A stretch of DNA of 64,000 nucleotides. Origin: Capsicum annuum (lineage: Eukaryota; Streptophyta; Magnoliopsida; Solanales; Solanaceae). A program made the translations under genes and the position numbers. Below, one piece after another: positions 35,674 to 46,132 of the stretch. The stretch covers positions 47,881,678 through 47,945,677 of the forward strand of contig NC_061119.1 in NCBI RefSeq assembly GCF_002878395.1, given 5' to 3'. The notes below the pieces were generated by a model. It was not told the origin of the DNA. It saw nothing but the letters and a program-made list of their open reading frames with translations, and searched no databases. Numbering within the stretch: the stretch's first letter is position 1; each line of letters opens with the position of its first letter.

Positions 35674-38600
35674 CATACTCTTTTAATGCCTCTAAAATAA
35701 TCTTTAGGTCCCCTGGAGTGATGGTAGATCATGTATTGACGTGTGGGAGGTGTTGGAAGTGTTTAAAGACCTCAAAACTACAGAGGCATGGCAAACTAGA
35801 GCTTAGACGATGGCTAGGCATCGCCATACCATCGCAAACCTTCAATGGAAAGGGCTAGCCATGGTCTTGGCATCGTCAACCTTGGACTTAGCCATAGGCT
35901 TGGCATCACCAACCTTAGACTTGGTCATGGGTTAGGCATCACCAACCTTGTATTTTGTGGCATAGGGACTCCATTTTTAAGTTAATTCAAGGATAACAAA
36001 GTCTTTTGACACTACATAACCATCCCTAAACATACTTACACAAAATCAAAGTCCCTAAATATGTTTTAACTCTCTGAAAGCCCTAGTTCATCTTTCTAAA
36101 ACACAAGAGGAGAAAAGCAACCTAGGGTTTGGACTTTCAAGCTAAAGAGTCAAATTTCTTCATGATTTCTTCATCACTGAGGTATGTGGGACTACCTTAA
36201 AAACTATGGGTATAATTTTTACTATTTTATCAAGTTTTAAGATCCCTAATCATGTTTATAAAGAAGGGTTTTTGATATTATTTCAAAAAGTATGCATCAT
36301 GGAATTATTTTGTTGAAAATATATGTTGTCTTGAACCATTTTTTATAGAGTTGAATTATAACTATGTATATATGATTTTGGTTGTATTGTAAAGTTGATT
36401 GAGAGCATGAATGACTAAACTCCCTCTCCTTTTATGATATCTTTGATTTCAAGTGTTGTGGATTGTTTAAATTCATGAACTTTCTTAAATAAAACTAGAG
36501 ACTAACGATCATGGAATGATATGGTTTGTGACATGTTGAGAGGGCGTTTTGAATGAAAAATATTTATTGGGTTAAATTAACAATTTCCATGGGTTTTGAA
36601 TAATGTAAACATGATATGGCCACATTACGATTGTACTATTTCAGAGGAGAGTGTTTTTTATGTAAACTCAAGTGAAAATGTATTGCATGACTCTCTCTTA
36701 CCTGATGTTTAAAAACTTTGGGTGGTCATTAACATGATGATATGTGAAAAGGGTTACAGAAATTTTATGATCTGATTTGAATGACTTGCTATTTAGGATA
36801 TGAGGATACCCGATAATGACATGTCCTTAACAAAATAAGTATTGAATGTTTTGAAAGTATAAAGAATGTGTTTTAAGAGGCTAAAAATTGGGCTTAAAGA
36901 GAGCTAGACAATTACCCAATAAAAGTATAAGTTGAAAGACTCCATGCTGGAAATCGTGGTTTGCCGACTCAGGATTAGGCACCATGCTATGTGGTCTTGT
37001 GTGCCTTGATTTATGTCTTCCCAACTTGGAACTATGGTTAGGAGCCATGATTTATGGCCTTGTGCCCTACCATGACATATTATTATAATTGGGAATTTTG
37101 GCACCCTGCTTTGTAGTCTTGCTAAGTATATAGAATACAAGTTTAATGACTTAAGGCAGGAGGACAATGGGGTAGTGAGGTTGAGTTCCCAGGTTGTTTG
37201 TAAGAGGGATAGTTTTAAGTATCTCGGGTCGATGAATCAGGGTAATGGTAAGATTGATGAGGATATCTCCCATCGTATTGGGGCAGGATGGATAAAGTGA
37301 AGGCTCGGCTTGGGAGTGTTGTGTGATAAAAAGGTGCCATCCAAACTGAAAGGCAAGTTCTACAGAGTGACAGTCCAGCCAGCCATGTTGTACGGAGCAG
37401 AGTGTTAGCCAGTCAAGAACTCTCATGTTCAAAAATTAAAGGTGGTGGAAATTCGGATGTTGCATTGGATGTATAGGCTTACTAGGGGTAATAGGTTTAG
37501 AAATGAGACTATCCGTGAGAAAGTTAAAGTGGCTTCGGTGGAGGAAAAGATACAAGAAGTTTGGCTAAGATGGTTTGGGTATGTGATGAGAAGATAAATG
37601 GATACCCCAGTTCATAGGTGTGACAGCCTAGCTTTGGATGGTTTTAGGTGGGGTAGGGGTAGGTTGAAGAAGTATTAGAGAGAGGTCATCAGACGTGACA
37701 TGGAAAAGTTATAGCTTACCGAGGACATGACCCTACATAGGAAGGTGTGGAGGACGTGAATTAGGATAAAAAGCTAGTGCATGTGGGAGGGTTGAGGTAG
37801 GGGGTTCAAGGATGGGGGTTCCTTTGGTACGTTAGTGTAGGGTATTATTATATGGGTGTCCTAGTTCTGGTATGCCATCTTGTTTCATGCTTTTATTATG
37901 AATTTGTGTATTATTCTTTGTCTTGAGCTGGGGGTCTATTGGAAACAGCCTTGCTACTTCTCCGGAGGTAGTGGTATGGACTTGGTATATCTTATCCTCC
38001 CCAGAGCCCACTGTGTGGGAATACACTGGGTTTGTTGTTGTTGTTATTGTTATTTCTTTGTGATCTTGCATGTCCCCCTTACTAATACTTCAATCCTTGC
38101 AGCAAACTTGGATTAGGGGCTTGGCCACTGAGTCAAGGGAGGATTCTATATAGCCCATAGAATTACAGATTATCGGGTGTACTATCTAGCTCAGAAGAAT
38201 AATAAAGAGTGAGTCAAGGTTGTCAAGAATTGAATTGAAGTTTAGTAAATATGCCCATGTATTTTTACTTATATTATGTTCACGGTTATTATGAAATACT
38301 CTTACCTATTTTGTATAAAAACATGTTATTTGGGGTTGTTTCACATACCAGTACATTTTGTATTGACCCCCTATATTTCAGGTTCTAAGGCCTAGTCTAG
38401 CGGTCCTGCTAAGTAGTAGATTGTTTTTAGACATTCAAAGTTGGTAAGTCTCCCTTGCTTTGGAAGGCGTCTTGTTTACTTATGTTGATCTTATTGGATT
38501 TTAGTTCATGGTCTGACTGGGGGCCTTGTTCCGATTTCTGGCAGGTTGTTGTTTTCTTAGTTGTAAAAGAGATTTTGCAAATGTGTATTAGGTGGTTTGA

Positions 38601-38784
38601 GTCTTATTCAAATTATGTCTGCATTACTCAGTTGAGGTATTAAAGTGACTATGTCTCCATTTATTTTTTGCATTTTCTTATAGTATATGAAATGTGTATA
38701 TGATTTCCAGTTAGAGAAGGGCTCTCGGGCCTTCATGGTTCAGGATGCTTGTCGCAGACTGGGCCTCAGTTTGGGTTGTTAACA
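35671..38784 (+). repeat. LARD 5' LTR, interrupted by a LINE
   Basis: Collinear with the 3' LTR (49980-52119) from about its 20th base. Shared blocks include 'gtgatggtagatcatgtatt', 'aaagccctagttcatctttc' and 'agaagggctctcgggccttc'. The end is 'gggttgttaaca'. A 934-bp LINE plus duplicated target lies at 37123-38069. Without it the LTR is about 2.17 kb. Confidence 0.85.
37123..38056 (+). mobile_element. RTE-type LINE, 5'-truncated, with ORF2 C-terminal remnant
   Basis: The insert is flanked by 13-bp target duplications with two differences (TTTGTAGTCTTGC at 37110-37122, TTTGTGATCTTGC at 38057-38069) and is absent from the 3' LTR. The ORF2 tail is readable: [78 protein letters not shown]. This is the C-terminal region of plant RTE LINE reverse transcriptases. 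Stops at TGA/TAG sites break it. The 3' end has the SINE/LINE tail (37926-38030) and a (GTT)n run ending at about 38052. It is a dead-on-arrival truncated copy. Confidence 0.88.
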
Positions 38785-38788
38785 AACT

Positions 38789-38800
38789 TAGTATTAGAGA
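38789..38800 (+). other. LARD primer-binding site (tRNA-iMet type)
   Basis: 'tagtattagaga' four bases after the LTR end differs by G-to-A, C-to-T and one terminal change from TGGTATCAGAGC, the usual initiator-tRNA complement. Confidence 0.65.
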
Positions 38801-40688
38801 ATGGGTCATGGTCCCAGGGTGTCTACGAAATTACATCGGGTAGAGTCCTATTTATGGGTGTATAGCGTGCCATACTTATAAGGAGGAACCTACTAGGCGT
38901 TTAGGAATGTTTCCCTTTTCTTCATGTTCTTGATCGTGCCATTTTGTTGTTCATTTGAAAGTTATCCAAATTCCTTCTTTACTTAGATTTTATTAGCTAT
39001 GTCTCATTGTCGAGTCGATTCAAGTGTAGAAGCTTAGAGTCTAAATAATGCGGTCCTTTCTAACTAGGTCATAAATGATTATAAAATTGCATAGGGACTT
39101 GAGAGGATTCCATAAGTGCTTTAAAGTGTATTGATTTAAGCTTTTACCTCTATCTACATCGGTCATGCGTTTGAGCCTAAGGTATGGAGTGTATCCAGTC
39201 CCTTTCCTAAAACCCTTATTGCAGATGTCATGCTTAAGGGTAATGATGTGTGGCAGAATATTGGAACATTATTTCCACCCGAGTAGTAGTATATTATAAA
39301 GTGTCACAATCTATGAGCGGTAAGATGGTCCAAAAGCTAGTGATATGAAGTTATAATCTTAGAAGTCAGAATAAGGGTGATTTTTGCGTAACTAAGCTAG
39401 TTTAGTTGTATAATCATTGACTGAAGGATGGGTTGCCATTTTATAGTGATAGACTAATGTGGTAGCAGTATTTGTAGATTATATGGTAATCTGTGAAGGA
39501 AGTGGCTGGCTATAATTATTATTTATTCAAAATAGGGAAAGATCTCAGAATAGATAGTTATAGTGGTTGTATAAATCATCTATAGGTTATGAATGGAAAG
39601 GGGTAGATCAATCAATAAGTTATGGGTAGTGACTTATTAGTGTATGTGGAATTTGAAGGTAGTGGGGATGTATGTATGGGTAAGTAAATATTATGTGAGG
39701 AAGTAGAATATGTTGATAAGATTGTAATGGGTTTTAATATAAGATTAAAATCGACTATCCCTATTATGTGACTTTACCCCCTTGATTGTCTTTTCTCTAG
39801 TCGTTGTAAACTAGTACTACGTGTGAGAAGGTATGTAGTAGATTTTGAGGTGTAGCATTAATGTCGTGGAGAGAATGAACTTATGGGCCATCGTTAAGTG
39901 AAATAAGAGCTTAGGTTGATATTTCTATTTGATTGATTCGTATAGTGTTGCATGTTCTATATGATTGGTGTTGTTGGACAATAGGCTTGAATTTTAGATA
40001 TAGAGTATAATGGTAAGAATAGCATCTCGAGATTGATAGTGCATATTTTGTGGGAATGAATTAATTGGCTTGATATAATGTTTGAAATAGCCTAGGTTGG
40101 CAAGTTGCAGAATAAGGAACGGAAAATTGTGATACATATATACAGTCATAAAGATTAGTGTTAAAAATGATCAATTGTGGTTGAGTCATTAAGTGGATAA
40201 GGGCATAAGTATAAAAGAATAAGTTAAACCCCGAGGTAGCATGTTGTTAGATAAGTTGTAATGTGTATAAGTATCACGTGTACCTAGATTTAATTCTCAA
40301 ATCTTATAAAATGGAGAAGTCTGGGGAGTTATTGTATAGTGTTATTTATAGTTGAATTGAGGAAATATGGGTAGGCAATATGCGCCTTTGGAATTGTTCT
40401 ACAAATTTTGTTAAGTTGTAAGTTATGTGATTAGAAGTGGATGCTAATATCCTAAGAAGTTGAAGACACAGTGTTAAGTGTCAAGAAACATGGATGTCCA
40501 GGCCCGTGATAATGTTAGTCATTAGTCGATGACTTTAGGGGTTGGAGGAAGTTATGAATAGTGTCCCCGAAGGGGGATGTCCTAAAATGAAATTTTTGTG
40601 TTTTTATTAAAATTATTGAGGAGAGTTGTGTTCATGTGTATACTGATACCCCTTCCCCTTTGTTATAAGGAGTGTGGATGCGTACGCT
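38801..40688 (+). other. LARD interior, 5' part, non-coding
   Basis: About 1.9 kb without any ORF over 60 codons and without retroelement motifs in any frame. It begins with leader-like sequence ('ttacatcgggtagagtccta'). Its last five bases, ACGCT (40684-40688), are the target site of the Athila-type insertion. Confidence 0.65.
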
Positions 40689-40871
40689 TGATGTGTGAGC
40701 AAAAGCTAACACATTTAATGCTTTTTAGCTCAAAATAATTGTGAATTTTGAAGCAACTCTTGTAGTTTTGATGTGTTTGCTCATGATATTGCAGAAAAAG
40801 GCTGAAGAAATGAGAATAAACAATAATGGAGCAAAAGAGTTGAAAATCTGAGCAAAATAGAAGAAAACATG

Positions 40872-41210
40872 GCTGACGACCTCTGTGATAAGTCGTCAGC
40901 CTCGTGATAGCCTATCAAAATTGGCGTCAGCCTTAACCAAGGAGTTGCAGTTTGAGGAGCAGTTCTGCCGACGCCGGTGATGTGGCGTCAAAGTCATGAT
41001 AAGGCATCAAGAATGGCATCAGCCTTAAGAAGAAAGTTAGCATAGGAAAAAGATACCTGACGACGTTGGTGATACGGCGTCAGATCCCTGACGCGGAGTT
41101 AGCCACATCGTCAGCCTAAGACAAAACCTGAAGGCAAATGAAGCCTCTCTGATGCCATCCGTGATAGGGCGTCAACTTCTTGATGCGGCGTCAGCCTGGG
41201 TGTCACCTAT
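40872..41210 (+). repeat. Four palindromic TGACG/GATAAG modules in U3
   Basis: Four diverged modules of about 58 bp share ends 'gctgacgac' and 'gcgtcagcc' in inverted relation and internal 'gtgataagtcgtcag', 'tgatagcctatca', 'gataaggcatca' or similar. They start near 40872, 40977, 41048 and 41149. The same modules occur in the 3' LTR (47712-48050) and in the element interior (44941-45845). They sit just upstream of the TATA box, where enhancers are expected. TGACG is the core of plant TGA-bZIP sites and GATAAG the I-box core; binding is an inference. Confidence 0.7.
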
Positions 41211-41261
41211 TCCAAACAATTTTATTAATTTTGTTATTTTATTTCCTTAATAAGGCTTTAG

Positions 41262-41270
41262 TATAAATAG
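41262..41270 (+). promoter_or_regulatory. TATA box of the Athila-type 5' LTR
   Basis: 'tataaatag' lies about 570 bp into the LTR, with a CT/AG-balanced stretch and 'atcagacatcaactctaaga' downstream, where transcription would start near 41295-41310. The same box is kept in the 3' LTR at 48102-48110. Confidence 0.7.
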
Positions 41271-42194
41271 AATCTTTTAGGGTTTTTGATTAATTAATAA
41301 TTCATCTATCAGACATCAACTCTAAGAAGAGAGACACGTATTTTTGCTCTCTTTCATAAAATATTCTTGTGTTTTCGTATCAACTATTTTTGGTGTTTCT
41401 ACCTTGTGATTAAATCGGAGGAACTACTTGTTATTTTCTATCCATTCGTAAGTTTATCATTATAATCATGAATTCAACTTGTTATTTCGTTCATCAAATC
41501 ATGAGTGGCTAATTTCATTAGCCGGAGTTATGGGATCCATGGATTAGGGTTTGATATGATACTAGGTGTTTAACGGATTCAAAGAGTAGTAAAACATCTT
41601 GAAATTCTATTGTTTTAACTAAAATCTAGTGGTTGCAAACATTAGGCTATGCCTTAGGTTTTTTTGCTTCTAACGGAGAAATAGACTAGAGGACGTGAAT
41701 TATCAATAGGGACTCGGAAGCTACCAACCTTTTGTTTAATGATTAATGTTGTAACTGGATTAATCTACCTGAGATAACATCATATTGGAAATAGATAAGC
41801 TATCTAAGTTTGAGAGAATTAGATAATAAATTGTCTGGTGAGGTTGAGAGATAAGTTAGATAGTATAATCGTCAGGGATATTCTGTTGTTCTACTCATTC
41901 TGAGAATCTCTAGCATTACCTAGTATCTGTCGATTCTCGAAACCCTTGGTGAACATAGCTCTGGTTTCCCATTTATCTTGATTACAAACACTGAAGTATT
42001 GAAAGTGATAATTAACACACCGTGAACTTAAACCCCTATCTTTTGGAAATAGTAAACTACCAATAAAATCTTTCGTAAACAAATCAAAGTTCACACCCTA
42101 TTCCCTGTGGGATTCGACCCCAACCTAGTTGGGTTTTATATTAACAACGATCGCTTACACCCATTCAAGAATGTAATTTGAGAGTTATCAAAAA

Positions 42195-42212
42195 TGGCGT
42201 TGTTGTCGGGGA
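42195..42212 (+). other. Athila-type primer-binding site (tRNA-Asp)
   Basis: TGGCGTTGTTGTCGGGGA begins five bases after the LTR end. It differs from the complement of the tRNA-Asp 3' end (TGGCGCCGTTGCCGGGGA) at three positions, all C-to-T, as expected from methylcytosine decay. tRNA-Asp priming is usual for Athila/Tat elements. Confidence 0.82.
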
Positions 42213-42328
42213 ATACGGTTGTAGACTGAAAATTTTGTGTGCGAAAATTTGCTGATAGTTAAGTTTTCGTGATTTATGTTTATTTGTTGTTTTTGTTTAT
42301 TGTAGGTACTGTGTTGTTTATCCCAAGC

Positions 42329-43786
42329 ATGAGAAGTTCCGGAGAACCTCTATTACCAATCAATCCAAAACCTCAACTAACAGGGAGAATGGATGAACAA
42401 CAGGAAGCAGAAAGACTAGCTGCTTTAGCCAGGGCTCAGGTGAATGTACAAAATTTGGGTCAACAAGTACGTCACCAAAACCCTGATGATAAAGACTTAG
42501 GTGATGAGGAATTGTTGAATCCTCAAAACCCAGAGTTGAGCAAGTTGTTGCACCAGTGCAGCGAAACATCAACAGGAATCATCCAGTTTAAGAAAGGTAT
42601 AGTCAACAGCCTATGTAATATGAGGCTGATAAAGATGATGAAGGAATGGACGGAGCTGGCGCAACAGGTGCTATCATTCCGCCACCGTTATCCCCAGGTG
42701 CAAAGTTCAGCATAACAAGTACCATGATCCAACTTCTGAATCTGAAAGGGTTATTTAGAGGCTTGCCTGGTGATGATCCGAACACGCATTTGGTGAACTT
42801 CATCACTATCTACAAATCCTTTGACAATCTGGGAGTGAGCCAAAATGCAATCAGGTTGAGGTTATTTCCATTTTCTCTGTCTGGAGAGGCAACAACATGG
42901 TTGAATGATTTAGATCCCGACTCTATAACTAACCAAATACAGTTGAAAGATGCATTTTTAGAACAGTTCTTTTCACCCTCTAGAAGGGTACAGTTGAGGG
43001 ACGAGATTAGCAACTTCGGACAACTTTCGACTGAAGCACTGCATAAGACTTGGTAAAGGTTTAAGAAGAAACTTGCACAATGTTCGAACCATAATATGAC
43101 AGACTTGCACTTGATGGAGACTTCGTACAGAGCTTTTAACCCTGTGACAAAGCTAATTGTCGACAACGCTGCAAGTGGTTCGTTCATTAACCTCTCTTTT
43201 TTGGATGCTTTTGATATGCTGAATAAAATAACCAAGCAAAGTTGGCTTTGGCACACTAGGGATTTTGTAGTGGCTAGCCCTACTGTTGCTGTTGGTATTA
43301 CTGCAGAGCAGCGTAAAAGGGATGAGGAGCGAGATCAGGACATGGCCCATTTGAAGACGCAGATGGACTTGCTGGATAAGCATTTGCTATCTGGCAAGAC
43401 TGAAATGGTCAAGGCTATGGACTCTCATTGTACTGTATCTGCAGGTATTGATGCTGAGGAAAACTATGTGAGTAATCAGGGGGGATTTTTGAGGTAATAG
43501 CCAAGGGAACCAAGGTCGAACTTTCTATGACAAGCCTGATTATAAAGATAGGGAGCAGGGACATTGGAGAAACAATAATGACAGGAGTGGTTTGTATATT
43601 TCTCCTGGAAGTCAGGATGCTACAACAACTAGTTCTGGTAAGATGTCCATAGAGGACATAATAAAAAAGCTGTTGAAAGGAGTGGAGGCAACCAACTCGG
43701 GGGTGACTAATATGAAAAGTGAGTTTTCTACCCTCAGTCAGTTGGTTAGCTCACACTCAGCTTCTATTAAGCAGTTGGAGCAGTAG
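42329..43786 (+). pseudogene. Athila-type gag remnant
   Basis: ATG at 42329 gives MRSSGEPLLPINPKPQ, then an Ala/Gln-rich stretch (EAERLAALARAQVNVQNLG). A one-base shift near 42540 moves coding to the frame of 42646-43056, with the capsid core: LNLKGLFRGLPGDDPNTHLV, FDNLGVSQNAIRLRLFPFSL, ATTWLNDL and LEQFFSPSRRVQLRDEI. After a stop at 43054 the frame continues (RFKKKLAQCSNHN, FNPVTKLIVDNAASGSF), as in Athila gag. A coiled-coil-like C-terminal part follows (MKSEFSTLSQLVSSHSASIK). No zinc knuckle is seen. Stops at 42587 and 42618 in the gag frame and at 43054 look like C-to-T changes. It is non-functional without recoding. Confidence 0.87.
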
Positions 43787-43875
43787 ATGAGCCAACTTTT
43801 GGCTACTCTAAATCAGAGAAAAACTGGCACTTTACCTAGTGATACGGTTCAGAACCCGCTACTGATGTCTCTTGT

Positions 43876-44772
43876 ATGGAGATTATCACTCATAGTGGTA
43901 AGATGTTATCTGGCCCTTCTATGGGCAAAGCTGTAGAGAAGGAGGTAAGTGTTGATAAATTGAAAGAAAGCAATCCAGTGGAGTTTGAGAAGCTGGATGG
44001 CTTTGTTGACATATCAGAGAAAGAAAATAATAAGAAAGAGAAAGTGGTATTGAAACAAATGCCAAGACCACCACCTCCATTTCCTCAGAGGTTGAAAAAG
44101 AAAAAAGATAACGAGAAATTTAGCAAGTTCATGGCAATAATAAAACAGCTGACTGTGAATGTTCCATTGATGGAGGCACTTGAGCAAATGCTGAACTATG
44201 CTAAATTTATAAAGGAATTGCTAACAAAGAAGAGAAAGGTAAGTTGTGAGCCGGTGGAAAACATCCATCACTATGGTGTTGTGTCTTCACAATCCTTAGT
44301 GCAGATACCGTGCATGGTTGGGTCCATAAAGTTTACCAAAGCTTTATGTGACTTAGGAGCAAGTATAAATCTGATGTCGCTTGATATCTACAAGAAGCTT
44401 GGATTGGGGGAGCCTACCCCCATAACGATGCATCTTGTTATGGCAGATAGATCGGTTAAGCGACCAATTGGTATATTGCAGGATATGTCGGTAAAGGTGC
44501 ATGATTTTATTCTGCCTACAGACTTTGTGATACTGGATTGTGATGTTGATTTTGAGGTACCCATTATCTTGGGTAGACTATTATTAGCCACGGGGAGAGT
44601 ATTAGTTGATATGGAGCTCAATGAGCTCAAGTTGAGATAGGGGAAAAAAGAGGCCAGATTTAAAATGCAACATCCTATGAAGCAGTTGAAGGAGATGAAT
44701 ATCTTTTCAGTTGTGGATGTATTCCAAAAATATGGTAATGAGGTAGTGATACGGCATCTTGACGAAGTCTGA
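43876..44772 (+). pseudogene. Athila-type retropepsin (protease) ORF
   Basis: 254 codons are open from 43876 to a TAG at 44638. The frame then continues to TGA at 44770 (GKKEARFKMQHPMKQLKEMN). N-terminal linker: a proline run (MPRPPPPFPQRLKKK), then KFSKFMAIIKQLTVNVPLME and NYAKFIKELLTKKRK, the Athila gag-protease linker. Protease: ALCDLGASINLMSLDIYKKL with an intact D-L-G active site near 44347, and the closing VPIILGRLLLATGR. In full Athila elements RT would follow. Here the sequence goes straight into the post-pol region. The long open frame is notable among the otherwise broken ORFs. Confidence 0.85.
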
Positions 44773-44790
44773 GTAGTCGAGATAACTAAG

Positions 44791-44840
44791 TTGTGCCGCG
44801 ACACTAAATCAGGCGCTATTGGGAGGCAACCCAAAATTTT
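44791..44840 (+). other. Conserved post-pol hairpin segment
   Basis: 'ttgtgccgcgacactaaatc' followed by 'ggcgctattgggaggcaacc' resembles a segment found after the integrase stop in many Athila/Tat elements (from memory of the family). TTGGG-AGGCAA-CCCAA (44819-44834) forms a five-pair hairpin. Its position right after protease indicates loss of RT-RNase H-integrase upstream. Confidence 0.6.
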
Positions 44841-44940
44841 ATTTTCATGCATTTTGTTTTTATTCAATTAGGTAGTAATAGGAAGGAACTGAAGGGGTAC
44901 AAAAAGGTCAAGGTAAAAATTGAAGAATGCAAGTCAAGTG

Positions 44941-45845
44941 GTCTTGACGACATTCGTGATAGGCTATCACAATTGTGACGGCTTATCACCAACATCATTA
45001 GAAAGATCAGAGGGTGAGACCTTCTCTGTTAAGGCTGATGACCTCTGTGATAAGCTATCACATTTCTGATGGCTTATCATGAGTTGGCGTCAGCCATTGT
45101 GTTATTTTGAAAAATCTGGGCCCAATTCGATCCAAATCCGATCCAACCCAGGTGTAAATCCCTTCAGGTTCCCGCTTTATTTTATTTCCTTCTTTAAATA
45201 TTATTTTATTTCCTTAGTAGGATATTTACTTCCTTTCAAAACACTCCTAAGTATACAAGGAAACCTCCTTCCTGATAGTTGTGGGATTGCAAGGAAAATT
45301 AGAGTCTATCTCTCATCTTTTCTTCTTTCTCGCGTAATCAACTGGAGTCAACTCATTAGGTATGCTCATAACTTTTTTCTTCTGTCATTGAAGTGGTAAA
45401 GTTGTTGAAAACATGATGCTCTAAAGGAAGAAACTTGAGCTCAAGTTGTAATAGCATGGAAATCGAAAATTAGGGTTAAGTTGTGCCTAAATTGCAAAAG
45501 ATTGAAAACCCTAAGTACAAAAATAAAAATACCATATGATTATATGAAGAATTTGGTCCCAAAATTATGAATGCAAACTGAGTGGGGGGAAATTCTAAGC
45601 TGACAACGTTGCTGATAGGCTATTACAAGTGTGATGCTTTATCAGCTATATCGTCAGCAACTTTGAGAAAAGGAGTATTCACTGTTTAAGGCTGACGACC
45701 TACCTAATAGGCTATCACAACTGTGATGCCTTATCAGGAATGTCGTCACAAGTTTGACAAAAGTATGCTAGTTCTGTTTGAGGCTAACGACATAGCTGAT
45801 AGGTTATCACAAATATGACGCCTTATCAGCTACGTCATCACAAGT
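44941..45845 (+). repeat. Interior array of the same palindromic modules
   Basis: Five modules of about 58 bp start near 44941, 45036, 45600, 45692 and 45783. They have the pattern ctgacgac, gtgataggctatcac, tgtgatgccttatca and gtcgtca. Spacing in the last three is about 90 bp. Between the groups lies a leader-like stretch (45100-45360) with pyrimidine-rich sequence. They match the U3 modules of the LTRs. Confidence 0.7.
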
Positions 45846-45939
45846 TAGATGATGATGCTAAGTGAACTTGAATATCATCTTTTAACTGTTATACCTTGAT
45901 CATTAACTTGTGTTTGTCTTATGGTCCAGGAATATTCTA

Positions 45940-46132
45940 ATGGCACCTAAAAGCAAGAATTCTAACACTCCAAAGAAAGCTGCCAAGCCTAAAGTGGTTT
46001 GAAAGCTTGTTAATGAAGACTCTGATTACGAAGATAAAGAACCACTGCTTAGGTAGAGAAGAAAGAAACCCAGTCCAAAGGCACCTCCTCCACCTAAACC
46101 CATTGTGGTGGAGGATAGTGATGATCCCTGAG
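45940..46132 (+). pseudogene. Short basic/proline-rich ORF after a candidate 3' splice site
   Basis: ATG at 45940 gives MAPKSKNSNTPKKAAKPKVV. A TGA is followed in frame by KLVNEDSDYEDKEPLL, a TAG, then KKPSPKAPPPPKPIVVEDSD and a stop at 46129. The composition (Lys/Pro-rich start, acidic patches) suggests a nuclear or nucleic-acid-binding N-terminus. Just upstream 'ttgtgtttgtcttatggtccag' looks like a splice acceptor (AG at 45929-45930), and 'actcattag|gtatgc' at 45360 could be the donor. Athila-type elements often carry an extra ORF after pol, so this may be its decayed N-terminus. Function is not assigned. Confidence 0.45.

Larger units (their letters stand above)
40689..42190 (+). repeat. 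Athila-type 5' LTR
   Basis: 1502 bp with TG...CA termini. The U3 part (40872-41210) holds four palindromic TGACGAC...GTCGTCA modules. A TATA box follows at 41262. It is about 95% like the 3' LTR by eye, with mostly C/T and G/A differences. Confidence 0.9.

Noticed and set aside
37832..38116. ORFs of 78-79 codons on both strands around 37.9-38.1 kb
   Set aside because: They cross the LINE tail, the (GTT)n run and the LTR boundary, so they cannot be real proteins.
42360..44867. Minus-strand ORFs of 70-159 codons across gag and protease
   Set aside because: They are antisense shadows of the retroelement frames, with no motif on that strand.
44941..45845. Regularly spaced palindromic modules as a CRISPR-like array
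   Set aside because: The host is a plant, the modules are diverged, the spacers are not uniform and no cas gene exists. They are part of an LTR element.
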